Positions 22,594 to 36,651 of a DNA stretch of 60,521 bases are shown piece after piece. A program made the position numbers and the translations under genes. Source of the DNA: Apiotrichum sp. Y4204 (Eukaryota; Basidiomycota; Tremellomycetes; Trichosporonales; Trichosporonaceae). Position 1 is the stretch's first letter; each line of letters opens with the position of its first letter. The notes below the pieces were generated by a model. The model was not told the DNA's origin and searched no databases. It worked only from the letters and a program-made list of their open reading frames with translations. The stretch is taken from the NCBI GenBank assembly GCA_025531455.1, contig JAMYHL010000130.1, positions 1 through 60,521 of the forward strand, given 5' to 3'.

Positions 22594-24116
22594 GCGCGAA
22601 CGATAGCATGACCGAAGACATACACCATCCGCTGTAGAATACGTTTTGTAGGCAATGTGACATATGCAGAGATTTCACCATACAATGTTGCCACATGTTT
22701 TTGACGGTCCGCCTCATTTCTTCGACTGATCCTCGGAGCGGTGGATCCCACGCATCTTGGCATTCCGGCTCGGATAAGCTGAAAAACGAGTCGACGCTTA
22801 GTTGGCGGGATCGGCAGCATGCAGACCAAGTGAGAGAGTGTGATCAGCAACGGTTACAGAGCAATGAGTTGTTGAAGACTTGCGAGATGTTGAGAGGACG
22901 AGGTGTGAGATAAAATCCATGCTCCTATCATCTGGGTGTACGGATATCCGTCCGGCGCCGGAGAGGCCTGTCCGCGGCAACGGGCGGGCGTCACGGATAT
23001 GGGGATATAAATGGCCACCGTCACACGAGGGTTGGTTGGTCGCGAGGCGAGGCGGGAAGGCATTCCGCGATTAACACCTTGTCGCATCACAGTGCATAAC
23101 TGCGGAGGGAGATTAGACTCACAGAGGTGCTACTAACTGCTACTACCCACTGACAACTGTCAGTCGCCGAGGCATGCATGGTGAGTGAGTCTTGATGGTA
23201 GACTGCGGTGAGTGACTTTGTTGACCGAGGATGAGACATCCTCGTCCGGAGTTCGGTGCCTATCGCCTGATCGCGCCTGACGCTTCGTCCAATAGCATGC
23301 CCGCCATGTGTCCTTGATATCCTGACCGAGCCCACCTCGCAAGTAGCCAGACCGTTGCATAACCGATCATGACACTCACCACGCGGCTAACCCCCAGGTC
23401 TCAGCAGGTGCGCGCAGGAAAACGGACGGTGCGCCGCGGGGCCTGGTCATGTGCGTCGCTGGGGCCGAGGTGTCCGGCGGATATACAGATATACAGGGGG
23501 CAAACGCCCTGGAGACAGGCGAGAAGAGAGTGACACACTCGCTCGGTTCCCCTCAGGCCATAGAGGCGAGACCTGACTTTGGTGGATGTCATACCGGCGG
23601 CTTGAGACCAGAGACAGAGGCAGCGAAAAGGGATGTTTCTCCTCGTTCTCGGATCTCGGCTTGGCGTGACATGACCCGGAGGTGGTTGCTGTTTGCTTCT
23701 GCTGCCCCGTGGGGCATACACGGGGGATACGCCTCCGGGCGTCCGGGGTTGAGGAGGCCGACGCAGTGCTGCGAATGCAAGGACGATGCGGTATCTGGTT
23801 CACATGGTTGGCTGGCGAGCTAGCGCGAGGTGAGATGCATGCATGTCATGAGACCTGAGACGCACGACGACGGCGGCAGCAGCAGCGGGAACAGCCACTC
23901 CTACAGCTCGCTTGTGAGGGGGCAGCCGCATATATATCTGACATCCCACGCTCTCCTCTGGTCTGCTCATCGTCGCCGTGCCCATCTATTGACCTCATCA
24001 CCCCGGCCATCGACACACGACAGGACACTACTCGTAAGACTTGTGAGACTCGACACTGTAGACTCTATCCGCCTCGCTCGCCGCCACTGTACACCCCGAT
24101 TCCCACGCGGCTCACC
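22594..24116. other. intergenic, CYP53 upstream region
   Basis: 1.5 kb between the kelch stop and the CYP53 start, same strand. A TATA-like element lies at 23931-23937. No gene is recognised in the remainder. Confidence 0.55.
23931..23937 (+). promoter_or_regulatory. candidate TATA box of the CYP53 gene
   Basis: TATATAT occurs about 180 bp upstream of the CYP53 start, followed by pyrimidine-rich sequence. Most other promoters in the window show no such element. A TATA box would fit an inducible catabolic gene. Assigned on position and sequence only. Confidence 0.35.
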
Positions 24117-25742
24117 ATGTCCGATTCGGCCATCATCACGCGGCTGCAGGACGTCCTGCACAGCCCGCAGAACCACATTGGCCTCTTTGTCGGTCTCTTC
24201 GCCGCGTTCCTCGGCTGGTTCTTCCTGTACCCCTTCTTCGTGACGTATGGCAACCTGCGCGACATTCCCGCCCCCTTCCCGGCGCAGTTCACCAACCTCT
24301 GGCTCTTCCGCGTCGTGCGCGCCGGCCACCGCTCCGAGGTCGTGCACGAGCTGCACAAGCAGCTCGGCACGCTCGTCCGTCTCGCCCCGAACCATGTCTC
24401 CATTGCGAGCGACTCGGCCATCAAGGCAATCTACGGCCACGGCAACGGATTCCTCAAGTCGGACTTTTACGACGCGTTCGTCTCCATCCGCCGCGGCCTG
24501 TTCAACACGCGCGACCGCAACGAGCACACGCGTAAGCGCAAGATGGTCTCGCACACGTTCTCGGCCAAGAGCATCCGCGAGTTTGAGCCCTACATGCAGG
24601 ACAACCTCCAGCTCTTCGTCAAGCAGTGGGACGGCCTCATCGAGAAGGCCAAGATGGACCCCCGCTCCAACGGCGAGGCCAAGCTCGAGTGCCTCGACTG
24701 GATGAACTACCTTGCTTTCGACGTGAGTATCAGAAGGTCAAAGTTTTTGGAAAGTTGACTGACTCTGTAGATGATTGGTGACCTTGCCTTTGGCGCTCCC
24801 TTCGGTATGCTCCAGGCGCAGGCGGACATTGCCGAGCTCCGCGAGTCGCCCGACGCTCCCCCGACGTACGCTCCCGCCGTCGAGATCCTCAACCGCCGCG
24901 GTGAGATCTCCGCCACGCTCGGCGTCATGCCCGTCCTCATCCCGTATGCCAAGTATATCCCCGACGAGTTCTTCACCAAGGGTGTCGAGGCGGTCCGCAA
25001 CCTCGCCAAGATTGCCATTGCGCGCGTAAAGGGACGCCTGGACAACCCGCCCGCCGACGCCCGTAACGACCTCCTCGCCCGTCTCCAGGAGGGCAAGGAC
25101 GACCGCGGCAAGCCTATTCCCCGCGAGGAGCTCACCGCCGAGGCCCTCACCCAGCTCATCGCCGGCTCGGACACCACCTCCAACTCGTCCTGCGCCCTCC
25201 TCTTCTACGTCACCAAGACCCCCGGCGTCCTCGCCAAGCTCCAGGCCGAGCTCGACGAGGCCCTCCCCGATGACATGGAGGTGCCTACCTACGACATGGT
25301 CAAGGACCTGCCTTACCTCGAGCACGTGTTCATGGAGACGCTCCGCTACCACTCCACCTCTGGCATTGGCCTCCCCCGCCAGATCCCCGAGGACTCGCCC
25401 GGCGTCACCATCTGCGGCCACTACTTCGGCCCCGGCACTGTCCTCTCAGTCCCGACGTACACGATCCACCGCTCTACCGAAATCTGGGGGCCGGATGCCA
25501 ACGAATTCAACCCTGACCGCTGGATCAACCCGACCGCTCGTCAACGCGACGCATTCAACCCCTTCTCTCACGGACCTCGGTCTTGTGTCGGCCGCAACGT
25601 CGCGGAGATGGAGATGAAGCTCATCATAGCGACTTGGGCGCACCGCTACACGCCCCGCTTGCTCCAGGACACGCTCCCGACCGCCGAGGGCTTCCTCCGC
25701 AAGCCGACCGGTCTCGACATTACGATCCGTCGCCGGAACTAG
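24117..25742 (+). CDS. CYP53: cytochrome P450, CYP53 (benzoate 4-monooxygenase) family
   Basis: Two exons: 24117-24722 and 24771-25742; 525 residues; intron 48 nt. Residues about 21-42 form the N-terminal membrane anchor (GLFVGLFAAFLGWFFLYP), so the enzyme sits on the ER facing the cytosol. P450 signatures: I-helix AGSDTTSNSSC, K-helix ExxR in METLRYHS, PERF-like FNPDRW, and the heme loop FSHGPRSCVGRN with thiolate Cys474. The run CVGRNVAEME and the substrate-channel sequences resemble CYP53, which hydroxylates benzoate at the para position with NADPH-P450 reductase, feeding the protocatechuate branch of beta-ketoadipate catabolism. Substrate is inferred from family. No other pathway gene lies beside it. 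It is convergent with SEC21. Confidence 0.85.
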
Positions 25743-26811
25743 GTGAAAAGTGTAAAATCGGGAGGAACGGAGGAGCGGAGGAGCGCAGAGAGGGATCAGG
25801 CAAGGCCGAGAGGGGCCGAGGAGGCCAGAAGGAAATGGGAAGAGGAGAGGAGAGCTTTGACATGAGAAGAAGCGACGGAGAAGCAGATACCACCACCAGG
25901 CTGGCGATCAGGCAATCCCCAGCTGGTATGTAGGTTATAGGATAGCGCAGCCGGCATTCAGTTCCTAGCATGTACACCGCGATCGCACAGACTCTGAAAT
26001 GGCTGGAAGCATGGGAACAGAAGGACTGACCGGTGAGGAGTACAAATAAATAGAAGGTGGGTGCCAAAAGTGACGGGAGTGGCACTCGCGATCCGCACAT
26101 AAACCCACCTTGCAAGCCTGGAAGTCATGTCCCAGCGTAGCTTGTTTTTTCTGTGCATTCCCCCTGCTTCTCAACTACGTTTTCACACATTCTATTCCTC
26201 TGGAAGTGAAGAAATGGAGATAAAACAAATGTTGTAACGTGGGTGATTCGAGTTCGGTGCCGTTTGATGATACCATTGCGAGTGCCACGCTTGTCATTTT
26301 CGGCCGCTACATGCAGATCAGTGCAGATCATGCTCGTTCCGTGTCGTTCAGCATCTGTCAGGTTGTACGCATTTTGAACCGCAGAGCTGCCAGTTCTGAT
26401 AGGCTCTTGCCAACGACTCCTCACTGAGCTGACAGCCGCGGAACGTCTCTCTTGTGAGGACGGGTGCGCTTGACGATGGGGGAAAAGCCCACTGAGACCC
26501 TTTGCTTCCTAGTCTCCCAGACTCGTTTCTGCCCTTCGCCTCCCTGCGTAATCACCCACACGTCCCGACACGCATATAACACTCCTGGCTATCGGTTTTG
26601 CAGGGAGACCACGCTTTGGAGAGCTTGTGGAGCTGGCCTTCACTGACGGTGATAATGGGGTCACATCAAGATGGGCTCAGCCGGAGATGTCACTTTCTTC
26701 AGAGTACGCCTCCGCCTATCGACGTAGAGGGAACAGCCACACTCAAACCTCTGCTTCTTCACCCAGTCCCAGACTCCATTCTATCGTATCATCGCATCAC
26801 TACAAAACATA
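25743..26811. other. large convergent intergenic gap
   Basis: 1.07 kb between the convergent stops of CYP53 and SEC21. The first 150 bp are purine-rich, probably the CYP53 3'-UTR. I searched both strands for exons, tRNA-like B boxes and snRNA-like blocks and found nothing I can support. Confidence 0.5.
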
Positions 26812-29800
26812 TCAAATGGCCGCCATGACGAGCATGGTCGCCTCTGCCTTCTCCGCGCGCACGGCCAGCTCGAGGGTGACGCCGGCTCCGGGCGAGAACG
26901 TCATGCGACACCGTGCGAGGACCTTTCCGCCGCCGTCGACCACAATGCCCGCCATGTTGAGCGTGTGTACGCTGTTGCTCGTGGGGGATTCCGTGCCGCC
27001 GAGCGGCTCCATGCCGAGCACGTCGATGAGCGAGACGCACGCGTCGCGCAGCGACTCGGAGGCCGACAGCGCAAACGTCTCAGTCTCCTGCGGCGCGTCT
27101 GCGAGCTTGTCCCACTCGGACGCAAAGGTGACATATGTCGGGATGATGTAGTCGCCGGCGCAGAGGTCAATGTCCTCGACCTGGTACTCGTCGTCGTAGC
27201 CCTCCTCCTCGGGCTCGCCGGACGTCGGGTCGACCTCTTTGGAGACAAACTTGAGCGTGCAGCTGTACGAGGCGGTCGAGTACGACGACGGGTCGTTGCG
27301 GGTGAAGGAGACGTAGACGGTGCCGGTACCGGTCGCGGTGGTGAGCTGGGGGATGGGGATGATAAAGTCCTCGGTGAGGTCCGAGTCCTCGCCGGGGAGC
27401 ATGATGACCGACACCTGCTCGAGCACCGTGTCCGGAATGGTGTTGGACACGTTGAACTGGAACACAATGTGCTCCTTGAAAATGTGCTTGACAGCGGTGA
27501 CGGCGTACTCGGTCTCCTGCTCGGTGAGCTCGATCGGCTTGCCGGACGACTTGAGGACGGGACCGTACGCGGCAAACTCGGGGATCTCGGCGAGCTGGTC
27601 GGCATAGTTGGACTGCGTGGCGGGGGCCTTGGACGTCGCCGCTTCGCGCTCGGGAGCCGCCGAAGTGGACGCAATGGTCTCGAGAGCCGATGGCCGCGTG
27701 GACATTTCCGCCTTGGCCTGCTGCCTGCTGATCTTTGGCACGGTCGAAATGTCAAAGGGCTCCGACTGCGCGACGTCGTTCTTGATGTACGACACGAGCT
27801 GGTCCTCGAGCGCGACGAGGGAGAAAGTCGCCTCGTCACGCACAAAGACGTCCGCCATCTGCTTGTCCTCGAGCACCTTGACGTACATGGCCGCACGGTC
27901 GCGGACCTCGTCGTCGACGTCGTCGAGGCATCGGCGAAGCAGCACGCTGATGCTCTTGGTCACCGTCGGGTCCTCGACTGAAACACCAAACTTGGCGAGT
28001 GCGGAGACAGCGGCGGCACGGACGACTGCGTTCTCGAGCACGACACGGTTGTAGATGTAGCGAATGTACTTTGTCGGGTTGCGAGTCTTGGGGCCCTCGA
28101 TACCAAGGAGGTGGAGAATGCGCACCGAGAGCTTGGTGAACTCGCAGTCCTCGATAAACTCGCAGAGATGCGCAAGTGCGGCCTCGCGCGAGTCCTGAAT
28201 GTTCTTTATCATGTCAAAGATGGCCTCAACCACAGCCTGCTTAAAGTCGTAACCGCCCTCGTCGCGGAGCACGCCGGAAAGGAAGGTGAGCATGACGGCC
28301 TGCTTGGACGGGAACTTGAGGCAGAGCGAGCGAATGGCGTCGACGACAATGACCTTGAACTCGTCCGTGATCTCGGTCATAAACGACGAGATCTGCTTCA
28401 TAAGACGGTCAACCGACGCCTCGTTTCCAGTCTTGAGCAGGGTGGTGATGGCGTACGTCGCGATCGAGCGGTTCGAATCGGTGATGAGGTTCTCCATGTC
28501 GAGGTTGCACGAGGTGACGGCGTCGGGGTGGGACTGGGCAAGCTTGCTGAGCGTCTTGACAGCAGCAAACTTGAGGACCGGCTTGGGCGACGTGAGGAAG
28601 AGCTGGAGAACAGCCACCGGGCGGTACAGCTCCGCCGAGGTGACGTTGCGCATCTCGCAGATGGCGCGCGCGGCCTCAATGTTGACCATGTCCGACTTGT
28701 GGCGAAGCAGGCCCTCGAGGTACTCGTGCATCTGCCTCTGAACGCTGGGCGTTAGTGCAAAGTTCGACACGCAGGTTGCGTTCCACTCACTTCGGGTCCT
28801 CGTCCATGACCTTGCGGGCAAAGCGGATGAGCATGCAGATGGCCATGGGGTTGCGGATGACGTTTGCCGACTTGCCCGCGCCAAACTGCTGCACCATCTT
28901 GGTGACGGCCATGCGATCCGACTGGCGGATGAGGTAGAGGAGGCCGATGGCGTGGTACTGCATGATGTAGCTCGAGGTCGACGCCGACTGGTAACCGCTG
29001 CCGCCGCCCCCGCCCGATATGTAGGATGCAGCCGCGGACGCCGTGTAGCTCATCGACGAGACGGCCTTGGCGTTGACGGCCTCCTGCGTCTCGTTCGACC
29101 AGCGCTTGATGACGGACGACGCGATCGGGAACAGGTGGTACGCCGAGACGAGCGCCGCGGATGAGACGTACGGCGAGCGGTCGACGAGTGCCGTCTTGTA
29201 GAAGCGCTCAACCGACTGGATTGTCTGTCCCTGCGGATGTTAGCGTGGATCAGCATCGCACACCTACGTCGATAATGCGCGCCAGAGCACGGATCGCATT
29301 CGGGCGGTAGACGGCCTCGAGGTTCGGCTGCATGTCCTTCATGATCGAGCTCGTCACCATGAGGACGTCCTCTGCGATGAAGGCGAGCTCCTTGATGAGG
29401 AGATAGCTGAACTGACGCAGCGCGGCCTGGAGGTCAGTGAGAGCTGACTAAGAAAGTTCCAGCTCACATCCTTGTTCTGGAACAGCTTGGTGACGCCGAA
29501 GAAGAGCGTCGTCGCCTCCTGGGTGCTGAACGTCTCGCCAACGTAGAGCAAGTAGACGATGCGCGTCAGGAGTGCCCGGCACTTTCGCGGCGAGATCGGG
29601 CTCTCATTGAACATGCGCGCCTCCTGGAGTACGGTCGACTTGTCGTGCAGGAACGCTTGCGGTGGTGTCAGCATACTGAGTGCGGTGGTATGGGGAGTGG
29701 ACAGTGAGGATGATAAGGATGAGTTGGCGGATGTCAAAGGCAGCGAGGGCGAGTAACGAAGAGCGTGAACAAGCGCAGCTCGACGACAGCTCGACAGGTC

Positions 29801-30018
29801 CCTCGTAGCCCTCCCAAGCGTGCAAGGACGTGGCGCCCGATATGCCAAGGGCCAAAGGCCAAAGTCGAGGTCGAACTCAAGGCAAGGTCGAGGTCGAGGT
29901 CGATCCGAGCGCCCGCTCGCCCGCCCGCTCGGCGCGCGCAGCCTGTTTCCTCCCTCCCTTCCCACAAATTCAGCTACTCACACATGCTGCCGGCTTCCTC
30001 GTCCTTTTTGAAGGACAT
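26812..30018 (-). CDS. SEC21: coatomer gamma subunit (gamma-COP)
   Basis: Five exons: 29982-30018, 29468-29655, 29268-29426, 28791-29230 and 26812-28744; 918 residues. The first intron is 326 nt; the others are 41, 37 and 46 nt. The start [12 protein letters not shown] leads into [20 protein letters not shown], a gamma-COP signature. A HEAT/ARM-type adaptin trunk follows ([28 protein letters not shown], and [18 protein letters not shown]). After a disordered hinge (residues about 575-620) comes the C-terminal appendage domain. With beta-, delta- and zeta-COP it makes the F-subcomplex that binds Arf1 and cargo dilysine signals. A Gly/Ser run ([10 protein letters not shown]) in exon 4 is an unusual insertion in the trunk. 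A palindromic CACGTG box lies about 170 bp upstream. Confidence 0.93.
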
Positions 30019-30362
30019 GTCGGGCGTGTTTCTTTCTTTGTTGGTGTTGCGTGTAGGAGATGGAGGAGTAAGGACGCGTGTATATGTGTTTCGAGGTGCT
30101 CGAGCAGCTCGAGCTCGACGAGACGTGTTCTCTGGAGCGTCACCACCGGGGAAGTGCCACCCTGGCAGCTGGGATGGGAAGGGGACCACGTGGTTTTGAT
30201 TCCGTTGTTCGTTTCACTGAGATGCAAGCTTTCCCACGCGAGCTTTCGGCATCGTGTGGCACTGCCACTCGATACCACCTGGGGGATCCATAAAATACCC
30301 TTTATGCCTTCAACCCGTCTCTGAATGCTACTTCATGCATGCTTCAATGCCTACATCTTTCT
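30019..30362. promoter_or_regulatory. SEC21 promoter with palindromic ACCACGTGGT
   Basis: 344 bp between the SEC21 start and the LYS12 stop (both minus). A perfect 10-bp palindrome ACCACGTGGT occupies 30185-30194, centred on CACGTG and about 170 bp upstream of SEC21. This is a typical bHLH dimer site. No gene is present. Confidence 0.5.
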
Positions 30363-31955
<1,593 letters not shown>

Positions 31956-32215
31956 TTTTGGTGCTGGTGAATGAAAGAGTGGGGAGAGAGACAAGTAGAA
32001 GAAAGAGAATACCAGAAGATGACCCGGTTTCCGAACGTGTTGTGAGTCGAGCAAGTCAACAAATCGAAATGGCGTGCGATCTCATTCTTGCCGGAGTGTG
32101 ATCGGTCGAAACGTCCGAAAAACGCCAAAAAAAGGGCCCAGCAAAAAAAGAAAAAAGTCGGCCATTCCTACCTTGTTCCCTCATCTCCGACTCCGACGTA
32201 TCCATCGCTATCACC

Positions 32216-33938
32216 ATGAGACTCGACACTGCCGGCCCGTCCCGCCTCGCGCGCCTCGTGCTTCCGGCTACCCGAGGGAGTGTGGGGATGCGTGCATGCG
32301 CTGGTGCGCGCGCCGCGCGGGGGCTCAGCACCACTACCCGGACACCGGCACCAGCGCCAGCACCGGCGTCGGCGCCGCCCATGCATCCGGCGTTTGGCGG
32401 GCTCGCGGGGCAGCTTGGGAGCACGCAGCCGTGTTTCGGCGCGCGCGGGGAGCACATTGAGATCCTCCCGTCCCCGACCGTGTTCCACGAGCGGTTACTC
32501 GAGATGGTGAAGCGCGCGCGGCGGCGCATCCTCATCAGCACGCTGTATATCGGGACCGAGGAGGCGAGCTTGGTGCGTGGAGTCGAGCGTGACTAGGGCT
32601 CGGACACTCGGAAAGGAAGCTTACCCCAGGTGGACGCGATCGAGACGGCGCTCGCGACGCGGCCGGGACTGCGCGCGACCTTTGTGCTCGACTATAACCG
32701 CGCGACGCGGCCCGGGAGCGGTACGCCCGCGAGCACCGTGCACATGCTCACGCCGCTGCTGGAGAAATACGGAGACCGCGTCGACGTGCTGCTGTACCGC
32801 TCGCCCAAGCTGCGGGGCCTGCTGGAGAAGATCGTTCCGCCGCGGTTCAACGAGGGCTGGGGCACCTGGCACGCAAAGTACTATGCTGTCGACGACGATG
32901 TTGTGCTCAGCGGCGCAAACCTCGCCGCATCGTACTTTACAAACCGCCAGGACCGGTACATGTACATTGGGGCGCACGCGCCGCTGCTGAGCTACCTCTC
33001 GAGCCTGACGCGCCTGGTGAGCGAGTACACGTACCGGGTAGTCCCCCACGCGCGCGCAGGGCTCGGCGCGCACGGCGTCTCTCTCGGCGGGAGCACGGGA
33101 GGCAGCGACGCCGCGGCATTGTGGCGCGAGAGTTCGCTCGACCCCCGCGGATTCCAGACCCATGCGCAGGCGCGCCTCAATGCCTTTCAGCAGGCATGGC
33201 GCGCAAGCAACGCCGTGCGCACGCGTGACGCCGTGCATGATGGGGCGGACACGTTTTTCTGGCCGGTCATCCAGGCCGGCGTGCTCGGGCTGCACGAGGA
33301 GGACCGGGGCATGCGGCTCCTCTGGGACGCGATTGCGCAAGCTCACAAAGCTCACAACGTTGATGTCGACCTTACGAGCGGGTATTTCGGCCTGTATTCC
33401 GCGTACAAGCAGGCGGTGATTGCCTCTCCGGCGCCAGTCCGCGTTATTGCGGCGTCGCCCAAGGCGAACGGATTCTACGGGTCCAAGGGCGTGTCGCGGC
33501 TCATTCCGGAGGGATACACGCTCCTCGAGCGGCGCTTCCACGATGCGGTCGTGCGTGCCGGCCGCGAATGGGATGGAGTCGGCGGCGTCCGTATCCAGGA
33601 GTGGGAGCGCCAGGGGTGGACGTACCATGCCAAAGGTGAGACTAGAGGTATGGGTTGTACTGACGGCAGGCATGTGGGTGTCGCCGCGCGGTGAGGCGCC
33701 TGTCCTCACGTTTATCGGCTCGTCCAACCTCTCGACGCGCAGTCTTAATCTCGACACTGAGCTTTCGCTGCTGCTCTCGACGAGCTCGGAGCCGTTGAGG
33801 GCCCAGCTTGCGGATGAGCTTGTGCGGCTGCGCGAGTACGCGCACGATGTCGGCGCAGAGACGTGGCGCCTCCCCGAGCGGAGGGTGAGCCTTGCTGCCA
33901 AGGTGCTCGTCGCGCTTGGTGTCGAGGGCATGCTGTAG
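32216..33938 (+). CDS. PGS1: phosphatidylglycerophosphate synthase (mitochondrial)
   Basis: Three exons: 32216-32572, 32630-33635 and 33670-33938; 543 residues; introns 57 and 34 nt. The N-terminus is Arg/Ala-rich with GLSTTT, a likely mitochondrial presequence. The protein belongs to the phospholipase D superfamily: motif 1 is WHAKYYAVDDD (His200, Lys202, Asp207) and motif 2 is YHAKGMW (His452, Lys454), with GSSNLSTRSLNLDTE after it. As I recall for eukaryotic Pgs1 proteins, the second motif lacks the Asp at +4 (here Ser459). It makes phosphatidylglycerophosphate from CDP-diacylglycerol and glycerol 3-phosphate, the committed step to cardiolipin. Intron 2 lies just after the second HxK motif. 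Convergent with VTC4. Confidence 0.93.
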
Positions 33939-34158
33939 AAGATTACAAGCGAGTAGGAGATACAAGGCGTAGATTACAAGAGCAGTTAGTAATAGAATCC
34001 TAGATGCAAACATCCATCCAACCGAATAACAAGTGCATATGAACCGTGTGAACAATGAGAATGAGAATGAAAAATGCGCCAATGCGGCCAAACTACCGAT
34101 TCCGTACAGAGTGTGGTGACAGGGAAGAAGGGATCTCGTGGTCTTTATAATCTCACAT

Positions 34159-36651
34159 CTAGAGCTCACGCAGGCGGAGAATCAGGTTGACGAGGACGGT
34201 GGCGATGAGGGTGACGCACAGGATGGTGGGGCCGTACGGGTCGTGGTACTCGACCGCCAGGCGCTTGCGGATCCGCATAATACGGATCGCATACATGACA
34301 CCAGAGTATGCGATCGCGAGCAGCGCAGTAAAGGTAAAGCACGCGGCCGCGACCATGCCGACCGTGTCGTCCGGGGGGATAAAGTTGATGAGCGCAATCG
34401 AGACACCAGAGATGAGGACAGCAAAGTGGGACCACTAATGTCAGCATTGAAAGCACACTATTGCTCACCTTCAAGAAAGTGCGCTCGGCGGCGAACACGA
34501 CCTTGGGCTCAATGCGGACGGGCATGGAGATGCGCTTGCCGGGTGGTGCGTGGAACTCGCGCGTAAACTCGACGCGGCCATCCTCGTCCTCCTCGTCCTC
34601 GGCATCGGCAGCGGCGGCGAGCTTAGCGTCGAGGGTGGACACGTCCTTGTCGAAACGGCCAGCAGGCGCAAGCGGGTCGACCTGGAGACCGCGGTTGTAC
34701 TTCCTCGCCGCGGGGCGCGTGTAATCGCTCTCACCAGCGCCAGCTTCGTTATCCCTCAGCGCGCGCTCACGGTGCTCGCGGGCGGCCCTGGCCTCCTCGG
34801 CGGCGTCGGGTGGGAGACGGAGGTGCGCATCCTCGTTCCTCTCCGACGCAGCCACCAGGTACTCGTCCTCCTCGCCCTCCGATATCGGCTCGTGGTACGA
34901 CGGGCTCTGCAGACGAGGCGAGTGGGGGTTTGAGCTGGATCCGGCGCTTTGCGGCGCAGATGTCGGACGCTCAATGAGCACACGCGACCTGGCAGAAACG
35001 GGCTTGCGAATGTCCTGCTCCATCTGGGGGAGCCAGAAGGGAACGAGGTCCACGCGCTCGGGGAGCAGCGTGGCGCAGCCGTGGATAAACTTGGAAAACT
35101 TGGGGACGGCCTCGACGAGATGCGAGTTGACGAGGTCGCGGATCCACTGCGGAGGCTCCTCGCCGACACGGGTCGCGAGCTTGACCTCGAGGATACCGTA
35201 CGGGAAGATCTCCTTGTCCTCCTTCTTGACAGTAGGGAAGGGGAAGTCGATGCCAAAGTCGGTACGGCGCCAGTTGCCGTTCGTCCGGTCGACGCCGTCA
35301 AAGTTGTCCTCGCGGACAAGGGTAAGCTCCGTGTCGAGCGAGATGCGGACCGAGGCGTTGCCGGGGAGCTGGAACGCGGTACGGTTGTAGAACGAGCGCA
35401 TGACAGGGCGGAGCTTGCGGGTGACAATGGCGTACTGAATCTCGTCGGCGAGCTGCTTCATGCCCTCAACCTCCTTCTCCGTCTTCTTGCCCTTCTTGAC
35501 GAGAGCGTCAAACTCTTCGTCCATCGTGTAGCGGCCTGCACAGAAGTCGTTGAGCTTGTCCTCCTTGATCGTGAAGCGCTCCTTGACTGACTTTTCTCCA
35601 GTCCAGTCCTCGCGATGCGTCTTGCGCTCGACAAACACAACCTTGCCGTCGACGTCGCCGTACCAACGCATACGGATCGCCTCGGCGCCCTCGGTCTTCT
35701 CCAGACGACCGAGATAGAGCTCGAGGTCCTCGTTGTCGTAGTAGATGGACGTAATGGCCGAGTCCTTGATGCTAAACTCCTTGTTCGGGTCGAACACAAG
35801 CACGGGAAGGTGCTTGAGAATGTTGAGCTTGAGCGCGACAATGTTCTCCTCGTGGACCCAGTACTTGGTGGTACTACGCACAAACGCGTTCTGGCTTCCA
35901 CCGGCGGACGAGTCGCCCTCCACAGGGTGACCACGCGTGCGGACAAGGTCGAACAGCTTGGAGAGCTTGACAATGACGGGGTCATAGTTCATCTTGTAGA
36001 ACGGGTGCTTCTCGAGGAAGTCCTTGTTGAACGAGGGCTTGAGGGCGAAACCGGTAAGCTTGTCGTGCTTCTTGACAATCTTGATGAAGCCCGTAAAGTT
36101 GAGCTTCGTGAAGAGGGCGAGGTCGTGCACATCGGCAACAAGCACGGCGACCTCCTCCTCGAGCTCCTTGAAGCGCTCCTCAATCTCATCGAGGCTCATG
36201 TGGTCGGTGTCGTCGTCGTCTCCGACATCGTCGTCGTCGGATCCCCCATCATCGTCGCGGTAGTCGTTGACGGCGGCCTCAGTGTCGCGAGGCGTGCGCT
36301 CCGCCTGAGCGCCCTGCGAAGAACCCTCGTCGTCGCTGCTGTCCGCGGCCGACGCCTTGGCGACAAGCGAGAGCACCTCCTTTTCGAGCGTCTCGATGCG
36401 CTGGGTCACTTCCTGCGCCTTTGTGCGCTGGAAGTTTTCGCACTTTTCCAGCTCGGCGCGCAGGGCAACAACAAACTCTGCCTCGGCAGTGTCTGTCCAC
36501 GGCAGGTTGTTCTTGATCTGCTTCTTGAGCGCAGAGTAGTTGACATACTGGTCCGCCCACTCCGAGTAGCGCGAGTCCTGGGGGTCAGCGGCTTGCTCTG
36601 CGGCGTGTGCTCCATCACGGCGCGCACCTTGATGCGGCGACCAAACTTCAT
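34159..36651 (-). CDS. VTC4: vacuolar transporter chaperone 4, polyphosphate polymerase
   Basis: Three exons: 36628-36651, 34469-36577 and 34159-34434; 802 residues; introns 50 and 34 nt. The first coding exon has only 24 nt (MKFGRRIK). Residues 1 to about 190 are the SPX domain, the inositol-pyrophosphate sensor, interrupted by an Asp/Ser-rich acidic insert. The tunnel-shaped VTC polymerase domain follows, with [36 protein letters not shown] and GILEVKL contributing the basic phosphate-binding residues. An acidic linker precedes three membrane helices (about residues 711-802), including [18 protein letters not shown]. It makes polyphosphate from ATP at the vacuole and feeds it into the lumen with Vtc1 and Vtc2/3. 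The intact catalytic signature identifies Vtc4 rather than Vtc2/3. Confidence 0.95.

Noticed and set aside
21648..22850. 400-codon minus-strand frame opposite the kelch gene tail
   Set aside because: Shadow of Ser/Arg-rich coding sequence; no splice sites, no known domain.
26812..30018. COPI gene cluster (SEC28 and SEC21 in one window)
   Set aside because: About 17 kb and several unrelated genes separate them; chance linkage is adequate.
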